Shown here: piece by piece, positions 7,467 to 14,899 of the stretch
How positions within the stretch are numbered: the stretch's first letter is position 1
Layout of the letters: the number at the start of each line of letters is the position of its first letter
Assembly: GCA_049794535.1 (NCBI GenBank)
Contig: JBARCX010000193.1
Coordinates: 1 to 19,229 of the forward strand
Source: JBARCX01 sp049794535
GTDB taxonomy: Bacteria > Pseudomonadota > Gammaproteobacteria > Xanthomonadales > Rhodanobacteraceae
Direction of reading: 5' to 3'
Length of the DNA stretch: 19,229 nt
The notes under the pieces: generated by a model
What the model was told of the DNA's origin: nothing
The model's input: only the letters and a program-made list of their open reading frames with translations
Databases searched by the model: none
Translations under genes and position numbers: made by a program

Positions 7467-9317
7467 TTAAGAGTGCATGATCGCTTGCAAGCGATAAAGC
7501 TCTGCATAGCGCCCATTCGCTTCAACGAGCTCGCTGTGCGTGCCCTGCTCTACTAATGCGCCACGCTCCAGGAAATAGATGCAATCTGCATTGCGAATAC
7601 TGGCCAGGCGATGCGTAATGAGAATGACAGTGCGCTGGCGTGCAAGCTGACGCAGCGATTCGTATACCGCGTGCTCAGCCTTGGCATCCAGGGATGACGT
7701 GGGTTCATCCCAGATAACGAGTGGTGCGTTGCGATAGAGTCCGCGCGCTATGGCAAGTCGTTGCCATTGCCCGCCCGAGAGATCCTGGCCACCGTGGAAT
7801 TGGCGCGACAGGAGCGTGTCCCATTGCTGTGGCAAGCGCTCGATGACATCCATCGCTCCCGATTCCCTGGCGGCCTGTAGCAACAACCGATCGTCCGCGT
7901 CGTTGTACTCATGGCGGCCAAGGCGAATATTGTCACGTGCACTGCGCGGCCAGCGCACAGGTTCTTGTAGCACCATGGCAATACGGCTGGCCAACGAGTC
8001 GGGTGTCATGTCGCGTAGATCAACGCCATCCCACGCAATACGGCCACTGGTCGGCTGATAGAGACCAGCGAGCAGCTTGGCCAATGTGGTTTTTCCCGAC
8101 CCATTCTCGCCAACCAGTGCGATGGTCTGGCCCGCCAGAATAGTGAGCGAGATATTTTTCAATGCAGGTTGCACCGTGCCCTGATAGTGAAAGCCCACGT
8201 GATCCAGTTCGATATACCCGGGTTTTGCAGGTGCCACCTGGCCGCTTGTTACGGGACGACACCGCCGTTGTATCGACTGCTCGATAAACGCACGGTAGTC
8301 GCTGATGTAGAGGCCTTTCTCGAACAATTCGCGCGAGACGAGCATCAATCGCGCAAGCGCAGCACTGGCACTGCGAATAGCGATCACCGCCGTACCTGCA
8401 GCCGCCAGATCCAACCAACGCGCGTAAAGCATGGCACCCAGCGCCACGAACATGCCGAGCTGGCCCAGGCCTGAAAGTATCCGACCTAGCGTGATGGATT
8501 TAGCCTCGGCCAAACCATGCGTCACCAAATGCTGTTCCAGATCGATGGCACTACGACGGTATTCGGCAAGCACGTAATCCTTGGCCTGCGTGGCGCGAAT
8601 TTCCGGCGCAGCTTCGCGATGCGTCGCAAGTTCGCCAAACATTTGCGTTTGCCGAGTCAGCGAGATGGTGGTCGGCATCGCCGCGTACTGCAGACTGGCC
8701 GCCTTGAGTGCGGCCCAACCATCCGGTAGCAACGCCAGCACGAGTATCGGCAACAGCAAGGGCTGCAACAGAACCAAGGCCAAGGCAGCGCCCGCTACCG
8801 AGAATGACGCACTGAGCACTTCGATCAAACACGTAGTGGCGCTTTCCATGTGCACCACACCGCGATCCTTGGCGCGATGCAGCTGGTCGTAGAAATCCGG
8901 ATCGTCGAAGGACGCCAAATCCACCTGCAAACTGACCTGAAAGAGTTGCTCCTCGGCCACCCGGTGGACTTTCGGGGCAAGCTTGGCTTTGGCGACAGCG
9001 GTGGCAGCATCCATGCCAATACGCAATACATGCACACCGCACAGCATCAATACGAGGGGTAATGCGGCCCGTAGATGTTCCGACGTAGGCGCCTGCCCGA
9101 TCACACGCTCAAGCACACGCGCAGTCAACATCAAGGCCCATGCCGTCGCGGCGCCGGAAAACAACTGCGCCAAAACGATCACCAGCGCCGACCACGGCGC
9201 GGCACGTCGCAAAATATCCGCCACCGGCTGCGCAGCCATGCCAAGGCGTTTGACGAGCATGACGAACCCTGGGCGACGTTCGTGATTTTCGTCCAGGCGC
9301 CAATAGGGCGTATGCAA
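7467..9317 (-). CDS. lanT: ABC transporter (fused membrane and ATPase domains), probable lanthipeptide exporter
   Basis: A 616-aa half-transporter counted from TTG 9317. The membrane domain covers about residues 40-330. The ATPase domain has Walker A GENGSGKTT (403-411), Q-loop Gln451, signature LSGGQ (513-517), Walker B LVIWDEPTS (from 533) and H-loop His569. It probably works as an inner-membrane homodimer exporting the peptide modified by the adjacent LanM. No C39 peptidase domain precedes the membrane segments, unlike many class II LanT proteins, so it should not cleave the leader. The start is unusual: no ATG lies before residue 20. Options are CTG 9344 (AAGGGG 6 nt upstream), TTG 9317, or ATG 9260 (CAGGG 6 nt upstream). 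A repeat element separates it from lanM. The symbol is given by context; it could instead serve immunity. Confidence 0.85.
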   Translation of the reverse strand: MHTPYWRLDENHERRPGFVMLVKRLGMAAQPVADILRRAAPWSALVIVLAQLFSGAATAWALMLTARVLERVIGQAPTSEHLRAALPLVLMLCGVHVLRIGMDAATAVAKAKLAPKVHRVAEEQLFQVSLQVDLASFDDPDFYDQLHRAKDRGVVHMESATTCLIEVLSASFSVAGAALALVLLQPLLLPILVLALLPDGWAALKAASLQYAAMPTTISLTRQTQMFGELATHREAAPEIRATQAKDYVLAEYRRSAIDLEQHLVTHGLAEAKSITLGRILSGLGQLGMFVALGAMLYARWLDLAAAGTAVIAIRSASAALARLMLVSRELFEKGLYISDYRAFIEQSIQRRCRPVTSGQVAPAKPGYIELDHVGFHYQGTVQPALKNISLTILAGQTIALVGENGSGKTTLAKLLAGLYQPTSGRIAWDGVDLRDMTPDSLASRIAMVLQEPVRWPRSARDNIRLGRHEYNDADDRLLLQAARESGAMDVIERLPQQWDTLLSRQFHGGQDLSGGQWQRLAIARGLYRNAPLVIWDEPTSSLDAKAEHAVYESLRQLARQRTVILITHRLASIRNADCIYFLERGALVEQGTHSELVEANGRYAELYRLQAIMHS

Positions 9318-9335
9318 CTCTGCCTGATTGGCCTG

Positions 9336-9347
9336 CGCGTTCAGAGT
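9336..9347. repeat. Direct repeat, left copy (putative target-site duplication)
   Basis: CGCGTTCAGAGT, identical over 12 bases to the copy at 9789-9800. The two copies bracket the 441-bp repeat element between lanM and the exporter gene. On the minus strand this copy contains the possible CTG start of the exporter. Confidence 0.7.
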
Positions 9348-9788
9348 TATCCCCTTCTAGTTTTTTTGTATGGTGCTAACAGCGCGTAGCGGCTGCTTTT
9401 GCTTTAGCTTTTCGAAAAGTGCGCGCAGGACGCGCGCTGCTGTTCGGGGCCCCCTGTGCGGCGGTGAGGTTCGGACGATAGGCCCGCAGGGTGGCAGGCA
9501 GGGACGCCTGCCACTTTTCGCCAGGGCAGGAAGCCCTGTCGAAAAGCCCGGCTGAGCCTCACGCACCCGAAGGACAGGATGTCCGTAGGGCGCTGCACCG
9601 GGGGTGCCCTTCTCTTTGGTTACTTTCTCTTGGGCACGCAAGAGAAAGTGACTCGGCCTCCGGCAGGAGGTCGAAAGCCCGCCGCAGGCGAACCCGATTG
9701 CGGTAGACGATATCGCCACTGAGCCCCCGCCCTTGCCCCTTTTTCGGGGTACGCAGGAACGACGATCATTAAAAGCCATGAAAGTACC
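9348..9788. repeat. Dispersed noncoding repeat element of Xanthomonadales type, inserted in the lan operon
   Basis: This 441-bp stretch has no credible gene; open frames here read as low-complexity shadows. It is rich in perfect stem-loops: GTGGCAGGC/GCCTGCCAC (9491-9499 with 9506-9514); CTTTTCG/CGAAAAG (9514-9520 with 9540-9546) enclosing CAGGGC/GCCCTG; ACTTTCTCTTG/CAAGAGAAAGT (9622-9632 with 9639-9649); and CCCC/GGGG (9736-9749). The tract around GGTTACTTTCTCTTGGGC is one I recall as recurring in intergenic positions of many Xanthomonas, Lysobacter and Dyella-like genomes; that recall was not checked by search. Identical 12-bp repeats at its edges mark likely insertion limits. I see no terminal inverted repeats. 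It would be transcribed as part of the lan operon and may terminate or stabilise the message. Confidence 0.75.
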
Positions 9789-9800
9789 CGCGTTCAGAGT
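9789..9800. repeat. Direct repeat, right copy (putative target-site duplication)
   Basis: CGCGTTCAGAGT, the second copy of the 12-bp repeat at 9336-9347. On the minus strand this copy holds the last sense codon and the TGA stop of lanM, so the insertion point lies exactly at the lanM 3' end. Confidence 0.7.
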
Positions 9801-12682
9801 GCATCGCCTCCCATGGTGAGTATTGAAGGAAGCGTACTTTGCGGATGCGCCCTGAGTAGCTGATAAGCGATGCCGCCGAGCCCCGGCATCAGGCCCGGCG
9901 AAAACGTATCGCGGGTCATGCCGCAAACCGGCCCATGGTCTTCCAGGCTGGTGAGGTAGCGCTCGAGTAATTCCTCTCGCGTAAGACCTGGCGGTCCCTC
10001 GCCGAACTCAATCGCGGCACTCAATAGCTCCAGCACCGATGCATCGCCGTGGCACGCCGAATGATTCCAGCCTACCCCTTGCCGCCAAACCGCTGCCGCA
10101 GCACGACGCAGTACCACGCGTGTTGCGTCCAGCTCCAAGTGTGGATCCAGATCGAGCCGTGCCAAGCCGATACCTACGGCACCATGGCACCACGCCGCAG
10201 CTGTTTTGGCGCCGGGAAGCATGCGCAGGTCGATCCAATTCTTCTCATCGTCATCGAACAAGGCGTCGTCGAATGCAAAGGCTGCCTGGGCTATGTCAGC
10301 GTAACGTGATTCACCCGTTTCACGTGCCAGCCTGACCAAGGCCCAGCCCATACCGGTAACGCCATGTGCATAGCCACCAATGCCATTGGGCCAAAGCTCA
10401 TTTGCCCAATGTGCGCGGCCATTCTCGAGTATGGCGCGCTCACACAAGCTGTCGCCGAGTTCACGCGCCGTACGCAGGTATTGCGCATCGCCAGTGCGCC
10501 GCGCAAGTGCGAGCAAAGGAGGTATCGCGCCCGCGGTACCGGACAGAATATCGGTCATGTCGGAGGCGGCCGCAGCCTCCGACATGACATGAGCTAACGC
10601 GCATGCTCGTGCAAGGCCATCACCAGCATCCATGCCCCAGTCCGCCAGGATGATGCGTGTCCATATCAACGAACCCAATCCGAGGTAACCGCCGGGTGGC
10701 ATGGGGCGCACCTTGATGCTATCCAACCGCTGACTTTGCCATTTGGTTTCGGCCATATCGAGCGTGCGCATCGCGGCGTTAAGCAGCGATTCCAAGCCGT
10801 CGACCAGATCAGCACGACCTGCACGGCTCTCGCGCAAATACGCAGCACTCAGTAATGCGATACCCGAGGTGCCGCCGTACAGATCCGGCCCCAGCGGCTT
10901 TACCGACCACCCGGTGCTTGGATCGAACACGGGCGCGATCCAGGCCACGCTACCGTCATCACCGTGAATGGCGGTTGCCACCATATCGCGCATGATGCGT
11001 GCGGCCTGCTCGCGCCGCCGCATGTCGGTCAAACCTTCGCGTGCTTGCTCCGGCCACAGCGAGGCTTCGTCGGGCATCCACCCTTCGTTGATATATGCGC
11101 TGATCAACGCGGCTTGGATCACATGGCGCTCCAGCCGAAAATCAGCCGTACGCCAATGATCCAAAGCAGCGTCGACCAGATTGAGTTGCGGACGCCAGCG
11201 TGTACCGCGCGGCCCTTCCAATTGCCCGTGCCCTGGCGTGGTACCAAAGAACGGAATATCACCTTCGAGCATGTCATCGATTTCAGCATCGATCACCGCG
11301 GGATCGCCTGGCGCCGTCGACACGTTACCGGCCATGCGAGTCATGAGGTCACGCGCACGCGAGCGCGCGCCTTCCTCGTTATGCAGTGACACCGGATGCC
11401 ACAGCATGCGACCAAGCTCGGCGTAAACCTCGGTAGCACGCGTCACCACACGGATGCGGCAGTCGTGGAATATCTCCAGTCGACCACGCAAGGTGCCGGC
11501 GTCATCCAGCCGGCGCAATACAGCTGTCGTGTCGTCAAATGCTTTCAGTACATCTGGCCAGTAGCGTGACAACACCGGCTGCGCACTGGGATGGTTCTGC
11601 GATATGGGCGCCTCTACCATCGTCGTGCCGATATACGCCTCGTCAGTACCTGCTTTGAGTAGGTCCGGTTGTGACAGCATCGGTTGCTGCCCCGGTAGCG
11701 AACCCACCGCCGAGGTATCCACACCACGCCAACCCAAGCCCGCACCGCGCCCTGGCAATATGCCGATATTCAATACCGTGCCGGCAACAAGTTCAGCCGC
11801 ATGATCTGTCGCTTGCCCAAAGCCTGATGGCATCGGCGGAATTTTCGGCGTGAACAGCGTCTCGCAATCGATCACATACGGGCTCGCCCCGTGGGCGATC
11901 ACGTTCTCCGCATGCAGATCCGTACCACCGAGCAAACGCATGACGGCCAGCCATTGGCCAATGCCGCGATAAAAACCACGCAGTTCGTCATCGTTCGCTG
12001 CGTAGCGGTGACTGATGTATTCGGTCCAACCGTGATCGGTATGCCCCACCACGCGTGGCACGTGGATGGTGAGTTCACCGGCGCAGTCATCCGCCAGCTC
12101 GGCAATGAATCGGGCCAAGGCAGCATCCACGGCTACTTCACGGGGCTTATAGACCATGCGCCCGCCTTCGCAGCGCAAAAGCGCAACTGTCTGCCCGCGA
12201 CGATGACTGTCACCGAGTCCAAAACTTACTTGCAACAATTCACCTGGATCGGCATCGCAAAGGGGGCCAAGACAAATTCGGTCTATCGCCCAACGGCGTG
12301 CAAATGCCAACGATGCTGCGCAACGATTGCGCACGATGCTATCGACGCGTGATTGCAGATTTGGGTAGTGACTCGCCAAGCCATTCCAGAAACTGGGCTG
12401 AGAAGACAGCGCGAGGAATTGTTCCCAACGCTGGGTTGCATCATCGCCATGCAATCGGCCATCAACGCGTGCGGCGTTCAACTCCAACACAAGCACGCGA
12501 CTGAGTCGCCCATGCAAAATGGCGTAAAGGCATTCGCGTGTAGCGGCCAAAACGGCGTCGCACTCGCGAGCGTGAAGCCCAGCAATCCGCTTAAGCTGGG
12601 TTGCCAGCTCGTCCATACCGGACGAAAGCAGGCAACCCAGTGAAGCGTTGAAATTGCTGGCGTCCGGTAGGGTGGACGCCAT
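9794..12682 (-). CDS. lanM: Class II lanthipeptide synthetase LanM
   Basis: A 962-aa bifunctional enzyme. It dehydrates Ser/Thr of the precursor by phosphorylation and elimination, then adds Cys thiols to form lanthionine rings. The N-terminal dehydratase half (DUF4135-like) has YKPREV (from 178), TDLHAENVIAHG (Asp255 to Asn260) and YVIDCETLF. The C-terminal LanC-like cyclase half has GGTSGIALLSA, HGVTGMGWAL, and the zinc ligands Cys832 (WCHGAVG), Cys877 and His878 (SACHGD). Both halves look intact, so it should be active. The frame is open to ATG 12733, which would overlap lanA by 46 bp; ATG 12682, 5 nt after the lanA stop, is preferred and implies translational coupling. It acts in the cytoplasm on the adjacent precursor. 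Length is typical of LanM. Confidence 0.95.
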   Translation of the reverse strand: MASTLPDASNFNASLGCLLSSGMDELATQLKRIAGLHARECDAVLAATRECLYAILHGRLSRVLVLELNAARVDGRLHGDDATQRWEQFLALSSQPSFWNGLASHYPNLQSRVDSIVRNRCAASLAFARRWAIDRICLGPLCDADPGELLQVSFGLGDSHRRGQTVALLRCEGGRMVYKPREVAVDAALARFIAELADDCAGELTIHVPRVVGHTDHGWTEYISHRYAANDDELRGFYRGIGQWLAVMRLLGGTDLHAENVIAHGASPYVIDCETLFTPKIPPMPSGFGQATDHAAELVAGTVLNIGILPGRGAGLGWRGVDTSAVGSLPGQQPMLSQPDLLKAGTDEAYIGTTMVEAPISQNHPSAQPVLSRYWPDVLKAFDDTTAVLRRLDDAGTLRGRLEIFHDCRIRVVTRATEVYAELGRMLWHPVSLHNEEGARSRARDLMTRMAGNVSTAPGDPAVIDAEIDDMLEGDIPFFGTTPGHGQLEGPRGTRWRPQLNLVDAALDHWRTADFRLERHVIQAALISAYINEGWMPDEASLWPEQAREGLTDMRRREQAARIMRDMVATAIHGDDGSVAWIAPVFDPSTGWSVKPLGPDLYGGTSGIALLSAAYLRESRAGRADLVDGLESLLNAAMRTLDMAETKWQSQRLDSIKVRPMPPGGYLGLGSLIWTRIILADWGMDAGDGLARACALAHVMSEAAAASDMTDILSGTAGAIPPLLALARRTGDAQYLRTARELGDSLCERAILENGRAHWANELWPNGIGGYAHGVTGMGWALVRLARETGESRYADIAQAAFAFDDALFDDDEKNWIDLRMLPGAKTAAAWCHGAVGIGLARLDLDPHLELDATRVVLRRAAAAVWRQGVGWNHSACHGDASVLELLSAAIEFGEGPPGLTREELLERYLTSLEDHGPVCGMTRDTFSPGLMPGLGGIAYQLLRAHPQSTLPSILTMGGDAL
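10554..10588. repeat. 14-bp perfect inverted repeat inside lanM
   Basis: GTCATGTCGGAGGC (10554-10567) pairs exactly with 10575-10588 around the 7-nt loop GGCCGCA. It lies in the coding region for SEAAAASDM of the LanM cyclase half. The message would form a strong hairpin here. The alanine-rich peptide partly explains the GC run, but not the perfect complement out to the ATG/CAT bases. Confidence 0.6.
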
Positions 12683-12687
12683 GCGGA

Positions 12688-12873
12688 TTAGCAGCAGTAA
12701 CGGGTAGTGGAGCCCGTACAAGCCGTTCCACATCCATGGAGCGTGGTCTGAATGCTCTCGCTGGCGATATCAGCCTCAGCGAACACGCCGCCACTGAACA
12801 ACGGACCGGCAGGATTATCCTGGCCGGCATCGTTACGCCACTGGGTGCTCAGATCAGCATTTTGAATATCCAT
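12688..12873 (-). CDS. lanA: Class II lanthipeptide precursor peptide
   Basis: A 61-aa peptide from ATG 12873, which has GAGGT with about 8 nt spacing; the frame is open further upstream but without such a site. The leader contains WRN (12-14) and NPAG (20-23), as in leaders of the mersacidin/lichenicidin group, then FSGG (26-29) and the acidic stretch EADIASES (33-40). The C-terminal part TLHGCGTACTGSTTRYCC (44-61) holds all four Cys (48, 52, 60, 61) and most Thr/Ser, so up to four thioether rings could form. The core may begin at Val30 after Gly-Gly, or near Ile41 if the acidic stretch matches the usual leader end. lanM starts 5 nt downstream. The product is presumably exported by the ABC transporter. 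Target and activity are unknown. Confidence 0.9.
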   Translation of the reverse strand: MDIQNADLSTQWRNDAGQDNPAGPLFSGGVFAEADIASESIQTTLHGCGTACTGSTTRYCC

Positions 12874-13001
12874 CACATTCACCTCATTACAGTTTTTAAG
12901 GAAACCGTGCCGAGAAGCCGCGAAGAGGCGTGACGGGGCCTGCACCGCTTGTGCATCAAAGTCGAACCGTCACATCCCGTAACCCCTGCCGACACGCCTG
13001 A

Positions 13002-13018
13002 GAGGTAACGCATACCTC
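13002..13018. promoter_or_regulatory. Dyad GAGGTA-N5-TACCTC, possible operator
   Basis: A perfect 6-bp inverted repeat separated by ACGCA lies about 130 bp upstream of lanA and 230 bp upstream of the sigma gene. The position in a divergent region and the size fit a repressor or activator site. It might also be the stem of a leader-RNA hairpin. No regulator for it is encoded next to it. Confidence 0.3.
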
Positions 13019-13180
13019 CCCGGTGCGATCTTAGATACCCCATAAGTCAACGTTTCGTGATTTCTTGCCTGACGGTGTGAGTCGGGGGCGATCACAGAAA
13101 GCATTTGTAGGGGAAAGCTGACAAACGGCCCTATCGCCTTCATGCTATGAAATGCATCGGCAAATATTCCGTCTATGCAC

Positions 13181-13207
13181 CCATACTGACGAACACACAC
13201 CCCGTTC
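13181..13207 (+). promoter_or_regulatory. Candidate ECF-sigma promoter upstream of the sigma gene
   Basis: CCATAC (13181-13186), 15 bp, then CCGTTC (13202-13207), ending 40 bp before the sigma start codon. The same pattern, CATNC-N15-CCGTNC, occurs upstream of the desaturase gene at 14900-14926. It resembles the M. tuberculosis SigK consensus as I recall it (CCATCC and CCGAAT boxes). This suggests autoregulation; it is inferred from only two sites. Confidence 0.4.
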
Positions 13208-13247
13208 CTGCATAGCCACATTCCAATAACTTCAGGATGCCTCATAC

Positions 13248-13808
13248 ATGAGCGCTACCAGCGCCGTTGAGCATGAAGAGCTGAACCGGCTGCTACAGCA
13301 AACCGGGCGCAGCGATCAAAAAGCGTTTGCCGAACTCTATCGACGCACGTCATCCAGGCTTTTCGGCGTGTGCCTGCGTATGTTGCGTGATCGGAGTGAA
13401 GCGGAAGAGGTGCTGCAGGACACCTACAGCACGGTGTGGCATCGCGCCGCCAGTTTCGATGCCGCCAAGGCCAGTGCCATCACCTGGCTGACCACGCTGT
13501 CACGTAACAAGGCCATTGACCGCTTACGCCAGCACCGCGAGGAGCAACTGAGCGACCCGGCCCAGATGGACGATCTCGTCGACGAGCAGCCCACACCGGC
13601 CGTCAATGCCGAGAGCAGCCAGGAGTATCGCCGCCTGCAGAACTGCCTCGATGCACTGGAACCGCAACAACGCAGCTCGGTACGTGAAGCCTTTTTCACC
13701 GGAGCTACGTATAACGAGTTAGCGACACGCTGCAAGGTGCCGCTCGGAACCATGAAAAGCTGGATCCGCCGTAGCCTGATGCAACTTCGTACGTGCCTCG
13801 ACCAATGA
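13248..13808 (+). CDS. ECF-family RNA polymerase sigma factor (SigK-like)
   Basis: A 186-aa sigma-70 of the ECF type with only regions 2 and 4. Region 2 covers about residues 25-95: FAELYRRTSSRLFGVCLRML, DRSEAEEVLQDTYSTVWHRA, ITWLTTLSRNKAIDRLR. Region 4 covers about 128-183: RLQNCLDALEPQQRSSVREA, TYNELATRCKVPLGTMKSWI. It directs RNA polymerase to a small set of promoters once released from its anti-sigma factor. The next gene is an RskA-type anti-sigma with ATGA overlap, so the pair is translationally coupled. ATG 13248 has AGGA 10 nt upstream. The lipid-modification operon downstream is the likely target, with the divergent lan operon a possible one. The SigK-like label rests on the partner type and the neighbourhood. 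Confidence 0.95.
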   Translation: MSATSAVEHEELNRLLQQTGRSDQKAFAELYRRTSSRLFGVCLRMLRDRSEAEEVLQDTYSTVWHRAASFDAAKASAITWLTTLSRNKAIDRLRQHREEQLSDPAQMDDLVDEQPTPAVNAESSQEYRRLQNCLDALEPQQRSSVREAFFTGATYNELATRCKVPLGTMKSWIRRSLMQLRTCLDQ

Positions 13809-14539
13809 ACACGCCCATCGACGACGACAACAACAATCTGCGCTACGCCGAGTACGTACTGGGCGTGCTGGATGCCGATGCGCGCGCTGCGGTGGCTCAT
13901 GAAGTGCAGAGCAATGCCGAGGCTGCTACGGCCGTGGCGCTGTGGCAGCGCCGCCTGATGCCGCTGGCCGACGAAATCGACGAGGCCGTTCCCCCGCCCT
14001 ATGTCTGGGCGCGGATTCAGGACGCGCTGCATTTGGAGGCACCGATAGCTGCCAAGCCACGCGTCGGCCTGTGGGATAACCTGCGGCTGTGGCACTGGCT
14101 CGGCATCGGCGCCAGCGCAGTAGCCGCAGCCTGCCTGGTGGTGATGGTCACCGTACCTCGCCAGCCGGTGACGCCAACCACGGTGAGTGCCGGCTACATG
14201 GCCTCCACCATCCAACAAGACAATGGCGTTACCGGATGGACCGCCACGATGGATCTGCAGCATGCCCGCATGATCATCGTACCGGCCACCCCGGCAGCCC
14301 TGGCCCAAGGGCGCGCGCCTGAATTGTGGTTGATCCCCGCCGGACAAAAGCCGATTTCCGTAGGCATGATTTCGCGCGACAAACCCACAACGCTGGCCCT
14401 CGCCCCGGCCTTACTGGCACGGCTGGGACCGACTGCTGCGCTCGCCGTTTCAGTTGAGCCGATGGGTGGCTCACCCACCGGCCAACCCACCGGACCTGTC
14501 ATAGCCAAGGGTGCTATTGGCGCAGCGCCGTCGGCCTAA
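13805..14539 (+). CDS. RskA-family membrane anti-sigma factor
   Basis: A 244-aa protein. The cytoplasmic N-terminal part begins with the anti-sigma pattern RYAEYVLGVLDADARAAVAHEV, without the His-Cys-Cys zinc motif of ZAS-type anti-sigmas. One transmembrane helix lies at about 98-117 (WLGIGASAVAAACLVVMVTV), and the periplasmic RskA domain follows (about 125-235: WTATMDLQHARMIIVPA, APELWLIPAGQKPISVGMIS). It should hold the sigma factor at the membrane and release it after a signal, in known cases by regulated proteolysis. The start ATG 13805 overlaps the sigma stop as ATGA. The signal is unknown; oxidative or envelope stress would fit the lipid genes that follow. Confidence 0.93.
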   Translation: MNTPIDDDNNNLRYAEYVLGVLDADARAAVAHEVQSNAEAATAVALWQRRLMPLADEIDEAVPPPYVWARIQDALHLEAPIAAKPRVGLWDNLRLWHWLGIGASAVAAACLVVMVTVPRQPVTPTTVSAGYMASTIQQDNGVTGWTATMDLQHARMIIVPATPAALAQGRAPELWLIPAGQKPISVGMISRDKPTTLALAPALLARLGPTAALAVSVEPMGGSPTGQPTGPVIAKGAIGAAPSA

Positions 14540-14597
14540 GAGCCTGTCTAAAGTCTCCGCATCGAGCCATGGGGCACGCGCGGGACACGATTGTTTT

Positions 14598-14754
14598 GCT
14601 CGTCATTCCGGCGCAGGCCGGAATCCAGTGGACTCAGTCATCAGGATGTCGATAGCACCCATCTGCTGCTGGTTTCGTGGGTGCGTTTTGTAACGATATC
14701 GCTCGACCATAGCCTTGCGGCCACTGGATTCCGGCCTGCGCCGGAATGACGAGC
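14598..14754. repeat. REPIN-like element: perfect 34-bp inverted repeats
   Basis: The unit at 14598-14631 is exactly the reverse complement of 14721-14754, separated by 89 bp. Each unit opens with GCTCGTCATTCC and carries an internal palindrome ATTCCGGC-GCAG-GCCGGAAT. The spacer has another hairpin, GCACCCA (14655-14661) with TGGGTGC (14678-14684). Two REP units in opposite orientation with a short spacer is the REPIN/BIME arrangement; a nonautonomous transposable element with 34-bp terminal repeats is the alternative. The palindrome at 7397-7434 shares the outer sequence. No REP-associated transposase gene lies in the window. Confidence 0.8.
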
Positions 14755-14899
14755 GTGAAGTGTGCCATCTACGTCGTGCGCACCTTGATGCTGAATTGCC
14801 GAGACTTTGAACAGGCGATCAACATCTCCCGAGCGTTACACAGCGAGCACTCCTGGGGAGGGAGTTCTCTCGCATGACTCCCACTCTCGATCTTCGAAT

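Larger units (their letters stand above)
12874..13247. other. Divergent intergenic region between lanA and the ECF sigma gene
   Basis: 374 bp that must hold the promoters of the lan operon (minus strand) and the sigma operon (plus strand). It includes the dyad GAGGTA-ACGCA-TACCTC (13002-13018), which could be an operator, and a candidate sigma-autoregulated promoter at 13181-13207. No clear vegetative promoter for lanA could be named. A 91-codon antisense frame (12970-13245) is not credible as a gene. Confidence 0.6.

Noticed and set aside
9357..9926. 189-aa minus-strand frame across the repeat element and the lanM end
   Set aside because: It runs out of frame over lanM and then through the hairpin-rich repeat. 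Its composition is that of a translated noncoding repeat.
12683..12733. LanM start at ATG 12733
   Set aside because: It would overlap lanA by 46 bp with no clear ribosome site. ATG 12682, 5 nt after the lanA stop, is more usual for a coupled pair.
12998..13018. CTGAGA followed by a stem, considered as a TPP riboswitch
   Set aside because: The remaining conserved TPP elements are missing and no thiamin gene is nearby.
12970..13245. 91-aa antisense frame upstream of the sigma gene
   Set aside because: It occupies the promoter region, has no family resemblance and no ribosome site was noted.
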